Positions 60,846 through 64,000 of a stretch of 64,000 nt of DNA are shown one piece after another. Under the pieces are notes generated by a model. The model had not been told where the DNA came from. It did not search any database and worked only from the letters and a program-made list of their open reading frames with translations. The stretch spans positions 248,001 to 312,000 of the forward strand of contig JBAZEO010000002.1 in the NCBI GenBank assembly GCA_041653935.1. The letters run 5' to 3'. This DNA comes from JAYEHL01 sp041653935 (GTDB lineage Bacteria > Chloroflexota > Dehalococcoidia > E44-bin15). The translations under genes and the position numbers were made by a program. How positions within the stretch are numbered: position 1 is the stretch's first letter; each line of letters starts with the position of its first letter.

Positions 60846-62009
60846 TTACAAACTTGATAATATAGTACCTTTATCGTGGATGAAAGCATTTAATGCAGAG
60901 AGAGTCTCATTGACTGCATTGTTGAATCCCCTGTCACCAAATGGAAATACCCCTGAGCTTAGCGCGGTATTGATATCACGGCGCTGTTCAAAAAAATGCA
61001 ATAAGTATTGAGCTCTTTCATTCTTTGGTCTAGTAAATACTTCTTGGCAATATTGATGCATAAGTTCAAGATAATGTCCAAAGGCATCAGACTCTCTCCA
61101 GGGCACATCTGTAGGGACCTGTGCGTTTAACAATTCATGGGTAAACAATGTTGGTGGGCCAAAGAAATCATTTAAGCCTCGCCGAAATGCAAGAGATAAA
61201 GCGGGGACTTTATACTCGCCGAATGTGTTGCCATCAAAATACCAAACGCCTTTACGCATATTTTCTGTGTCTCTATCTGTAGAGTTCAAGTGATCAAAAG
61301 CACGTACATTTCTATAATTACCCGATGCTATATAATCGATTCCTGCGGCAGCTAATATAATACTTTGTTGATTTGCATAACCGATTATAACTTTCTTACC
61401 AGAGAGCACAATGCTTAGAAGACCATCGAGAAGAACGTACAAGAATTCTTGATTAACTAGAAAGTCTCCATTTGGATGTTCAAAAACTAAATATACTCCA
61501 TTAACAGGATAATTTATAACTTCATCGATGACATTATCAAAATTATCTGCATTCAGAATTACGTCAGGACCTAGTGCAACGGTAGAATAGATAGTCTTAT
61601 TGTGAATAGATGCTCCTATATGAGCGAAATCGTGATGCATTTGAAGCCATGACTCAGTAAGTGAATTTGTATAACGTCCTGGGAGGATTATAGAGTCTAA
61701 TTGTAGTGTATTTACTTGATAGTTGATAACGTTTTCACAAAAAACTTGTGCATTGAATGTCTGAGTTGAAAAATCATAGTCTTGAAAATATGGGTAAGAG
61801 AGAATACGAGGTAAGTCAGTACGTGGCTCATAGAAGTGAGGATCGAACAGTATCTCTGTATTGGGAACAGTAGAATAGATGGGTACGTAGCGTTCCATTT
61901 GCTCACAATCACAGATACGCGGTGAAAGGATTATGCCAGTATTTTGATGCTCGCTGAGGTAGTTCTCTATATGACTTAGCATACCCCAACCTTGTTGTAA
62001 GAGAAACAT
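60846..62009 (-). CDS. Unknown protein, TIM-barrel-like pattern, third gene of the kinase cassette
   Basis: A 387-aa protein; GGGAGGCATAAT precedes the ATG, which lies 1 nt after the kinase stop. I cannot assign the family. Alternating helix and strand segments (DSIILPGRY, HIGASIHNKTIYSTVALGPDVI, VNGVYLVFEH, KKVIIGYANQQSIILAAAG, IDYIASGNYRN) suggest an alpha/beta barrel, possibly distantly like the transglycosylase or DpdA fold; this is a guess. Invariable coupling to the kinase suggests it is a kinase substrate or effector. Confidence 0.6.
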   Translation of the reverse strand: MFLLQQGWGMLSHIENYLSEHQNTGIILSPRICDCEQMERYVPIYSTVPNTEILFDPHFYEPRTDLPRILSYPYFQDYDFSTQTFNAQVFCENVINYQVNTLQLDSIILPGRYTNSLTESWLQMHHDFAHIGASIHNKTIYSTVALGPDVILNADNFDNVIDEVINYPVNGVYLVFEHPNGDFLVNQEFLYVLLDGLLSIVLSGKKVIIGYANQQSIILAAAGIDYIASGNYRNVRAFDHLNSTDRDTENMRKGVWYFDGNTFGEYKVPALSLAFRRGLNDFFGPPTLFTHELLNAQVPTDVPWRESDAFGHYLELMHQYCQEVFTRPKNERAQYLLHFFEQRRDINTALSSGVFPFGDRGFNNAVNETLSALNAFIHDKGTILSSL

Positions 62010-62010
62010 A

Positions 62011-62865
62011 TTATGCCTCCCATTCTATTAAGTTGTATAGTTCCATTGCTTGTATCATGTTGATGGGTCTGCGGTGACAGCTCTTTTGCAAACATTGAAA
62101 TATAAAGTTATCGAAACTGGAATGGTGTCCATATGAAGCCAGCGCTCTAGGCTGAATTGTTAGGGTGTTTTGTATGCATTCTCCAGCTGATTTTGTACCA
62201 ATAATGTATGGATTATTTCCCGTAAGGAGCTCATAGAAAACCACAGCGAGCGAGAACATGTCAGTCCGAATTGAAATCTTGCGTTTTTCATTGTGAATTT
62301 GCTCCGGAGGAGAATACCCAGGGGTGAGCGGCCCAAAAATTGCAAAGGAATTTGTGATTGAAGTCAAATCTAGGTTTCTAGCAATACCGAAATCTATAAG
62401 AACAACTCTATCCGTACATACTATTATATTCTCAGGTTTGATGTCTCGATGAACTAGGTTCCTCTGTTCTGTTATAGTCAAGGCTTCCATCAAGGCATTC
62501 ATAATAAGATGTGTTTCATTTATTGGTATTGGTTTGGGATAGTAAGAATTGATTATTTCTCTCAAATTCTTTCCAGGAAGCAACTCTTCGACAATATATA
62601 GCACACACTGGTCTTTATATACAAACTCTCCAAAATCATAGAGCTTTGAAAATAACCTTGATTCAAGACTTGCAGCGATATCTACTTCTCTTAGCACACG
62701 CTCTTTTTCTTCTGCATTAGACGGGTAGACAAGCTTCAATACGATGTCACCAAAGTCTGTGTGCCTGGCCTTATAGACCGTTTTTTGGCCACCTTTCTTC
62801 CATGGTTTTACTATATGTATCTTGGACAATTGATCAAGCAATTTAGGAAGGATGTTTTCGTCCAT
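62011..62865 (-). CDS. Ser/Thr protein kinase, 284 aa
   Basis: A complete Hanks-type kinase domain: loop WKKGGQKTVYKA, lysine K44, glutamate E60, HRDIKPEN at 139-146, DFG at 158-160 and SPPEQ in place of APE. It has no sensor domain, membrane helix or extension, unlike PknB-type regulators. AGGAG stands about 8 nt before the ATG. It overlaps the nuclease-like gene by 23 nt upstream and is followed at 1 nt by the third gene. The kinase therefore works with these two, probably in a conflict or defence role. Confidence 0.88.
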   Translation of the reverse strand: MDENILPKLLDQLSKIHIVKPWKKGGQKTVYKARHTDFGDIVLKLVYPSNAEEKERVLREVDIAASLESRLFSKLYDFGEFVYKDQCVLYIVEELLPGKNLREIINSYYPKPIPINETHLIMNALMEALTITEQRNLVHRDIKPENIIVCTDRVVLIDFGIARNLDLTSITNSFAIFGPLTPGYSPPEQIHNEKRKISIRTDMFSLAVVFYELLTGNNPYIIGTKSAGECIQNTLTIQPRALASYGHHSSFDNFIFQCLQKSCHRRPINMIQAMELYNLIEWEA

Positions 62866-63556
62866 TAGAGATACTCCTATCTATTAATAATTCATTTAGT
62901 TTCCATGAGAAGAAGGAGTCAATACGGACTTTGTATAGAGGTTCCTTAATAATTCTAAAAGATTGAGATTTGCTTCGAGATTGTACAATTAATCCTATCC
63001 CTCTATTTGCACACTCCAATCGAATTGCATTAATAGTTGAACTTGTGAAATTTGGGACAATAATGTATGAGCTATTAGTAAACCAAAGATATCTTTCAGC
63101 TTGTTCGACAGCTCTCTTCCATTTGGATATCTTAGCTTCGAAAGCAAGAATATCCTTTATAACAAATGTCTTGTCCTTAGTACAAATACGAACGTTACCG
63201 TTCTTATAAATGTTAATAAGGCCTCTTGATCTTAGTGTCTCAAGTACTTGAGACAGCGGTCCATTATTTGTTTTCAGGTAATTACCTAAGTCTTGAACAG
63301 TACATACTGGGTTTTCGGAAAGATAGACCATAGCATAGGCAGAAAGGTTAGAGAATACTGGTGGCATCTTGTTGATAGATTCACACCTCTTTAATAATTT
63401 TGCTTTGTTATAGTGTATAGCTAAAATATCTACTATGCCCCAGGCAGTTTTTATTTCATTTAAAATAAGGACGCCTTCTCCTCTTTGAAGAGTCTTCCCG
63501 TATACTTTAGTGAAGTCATCAACTAGTAATTGCTCTGAGTCGTGTTTCCGTGTCAT
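62843..63556 (-). CDS. PD-(D/E)xK-like nuclease with inserted winged HTH
   Basis: A 237-aa protein. Residues 1-55 give the start of a nuclease core (EQLLVDDFTKVYG, then GIVDILAIHY with the candidate Asp). Residues about 70-130 form a winged helix-turn-helix (VQDLGNYLKTNNGPLSQVL, LRSRGLINIY). Residues about 132-175 then supply ILAFEAKISKWKRAVEQAERY: the E-x-K and the QA-x-x-Y helix common in PD-(D/E)xK enzymes. So a DNA-binding domain seems to sit inside the nuclease fold. First gene of the kinase cassette; ribosome site weak. Confidence 0.65.
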   Translation of the reverse strand: MTRKHDSEQLLVDDFTKVYGKTLQRGEGVLILNEIKTAWGIVDILAIHYNKAKLLKRCESINKMPPVFSNLSAYAMVYLSENPVCTVQDLGNYLKTNNGPLSQVLETLRSRGLINIYKNGNVRICTKDKTFVIKDILAFEAKISKWKRAVEQAERYLWFTNSSYIIVPNFTSSTINAIRLECANRGIGLIVQSRSKSQSFRIIKEPLYKVRIDSFFSWKLNELLIDRSISNGRKHPS

Positions 63557-63660
63557 GCTGCAAAGCCTTTATAGTTATTAAAATTTCTATTCTTCTTATG
63601 CATGTCGAAGATGGCTAATGCTCAAGCATAGAGCATCAATCGTCGAGCTATATTATAATG

Positions 63661-63726
63661 GTTAAGCAACTCAAACAAAATACTAACTACACCTCTTTTT
63701 GTTAACAGTTTTAACTCTTTGAACCT
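63661..63726. repeat. TTAAC-rich repeat, copy 2
   Basis: GTTAAGCAACTCAAACAAAA...GTTAACAGTTTTAACTCTTTGAAC, similar to 55460-55525. It lies in the 272-nt gap upstream of the kinase cassette. Confidence 0.6.
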
Positions 63727-63828
63727 TATATATGTCTAGGACTAGTATTCTTCGATGTCAATTTGAGTCTCTTAATCGACTTGTTTAGTTATCATCACTT
63801 TTGACTATCATGTCTATCCTAAAATATA

Positions 63829-64000
63829 ATGCTACTAGAAGATGAATCAAAAATAGTTGCTGACACCGCAAGAACAAATGGAGAAGAACCATTGAAGCAT
63901 ATAAGCTTCTTGTGCGAGCACAGTGCTGAGTACGTCCTCGTGCATAACATCGTAGAGATACTTTCTCATGAATACGACTGCATCATTCCAATTTTCTTCT
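63829..64000 (+). CDS. Possible truncated reading frame at window end
   Basis: A + strand frame from ATG 63829 is open to the end of the window (57 codons, MLLEDESKIVADTARTNGEE...). A promoter-like TTGACT (63801-63806) and TATAAT (63825-63830) overlaps the ATG, so the real start would be later, for example the TTG at 63892. No family call. Confidence 0.3.
   Translation, partial: MLLEDESKIVADTARTNGEEPLKHISFLCEHSAEYVLVHNIVEILSHEYDCIIPIFF

Overview
The window looks like a chromosomal segment of an uncultured, mostly anaerobic bacterium, best matched by a Dehalococcoidia-type Chloroflexota. This is an inference from gene content: a pyrR-pyrB-pyrC-carA-carB-pyrK cluster, PdxS/PdxT, a SpoIIIAA/R3H ATPase, two tungstate/molybdate transporters and secreted dockerin and cohesin proteins. 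No rRNA or other taxonomic marker is present. The first ~47 kb is GC-richer; from about 48 kb the sequence is visibly AT-richer, apart from a methylase gene, and looks horizontally acquired.

1-11.9 kb: a run of secreted or surface proteins on the + strand. Three end in paired dockerin repeats, one carries a probable cohesin domain, and at least five carry domains resembling the sulfite-oxidase (SUOX) molybdopterin-binding fold, fused to InlB-type repeats, CARDB, Pro/Thr linkers or C-terminal membrane anchors. It continues without a break into 11.9-18.1 kb: a Wtp/Mod-like oxyanion ABC transporter, then a promoter with a structured leader (possible Moco/Tuco riboswitch), a Tup-type tungstate transporter and a molbindin-like Mop protein. 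The linkage suggests extracellular proteins tied to molybdenum/tungsten metabolism.

18.1-34.1 kb (- strand): YjbQ, the pyrimidine operon with a recognisable PyrR attenuator, an inserted HEPN-domain gene, tmk, a SpoIIIAA/R3H ATPase, a GNAT-like protein and pdxT/pdxS. 34.3-48 kb (+ strand mostly): two paralogous lipoproteins with their own promoters and terminators, a divergent thiolase, tRNA-Lys, a GH38 alpha-mannosidase-like gene (- strand), pyruvate kinase, acetate kinase, two tandem response regulators with zinc-ribbon tails, phosphofructokinase, small cupins, a YgbA-like protein and zinc-ribbon proteins. A ~35-nt repeat occurs in successive gaps at 46.4-48.1 kb.

48.1-64 kb (- strand): a defence-like island. 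It holds a HARE-HTH/sigma-region-4/zinc-ribbon protein with a GHKL ATPase and a small partner; a single-chain restriction-methylase (type IIG/ISP-like); a small PD-(D/E)xK nuclease, an unknown protein and an OLD-like ATPase/Toprim protein; small basic and zinc-ribbon proteins; a membrane protein; and a tight three-gene cassette of wHTH-containing nuclease, Ser/Thr kinase and an unknown protein. Four near-identical promoters lie in front of separate units of this island, pointing to shared control or a shared origin. The three-gene cassette and the cohesin/dockerin-SUOX cluster are the best candidates for undescribed systems.
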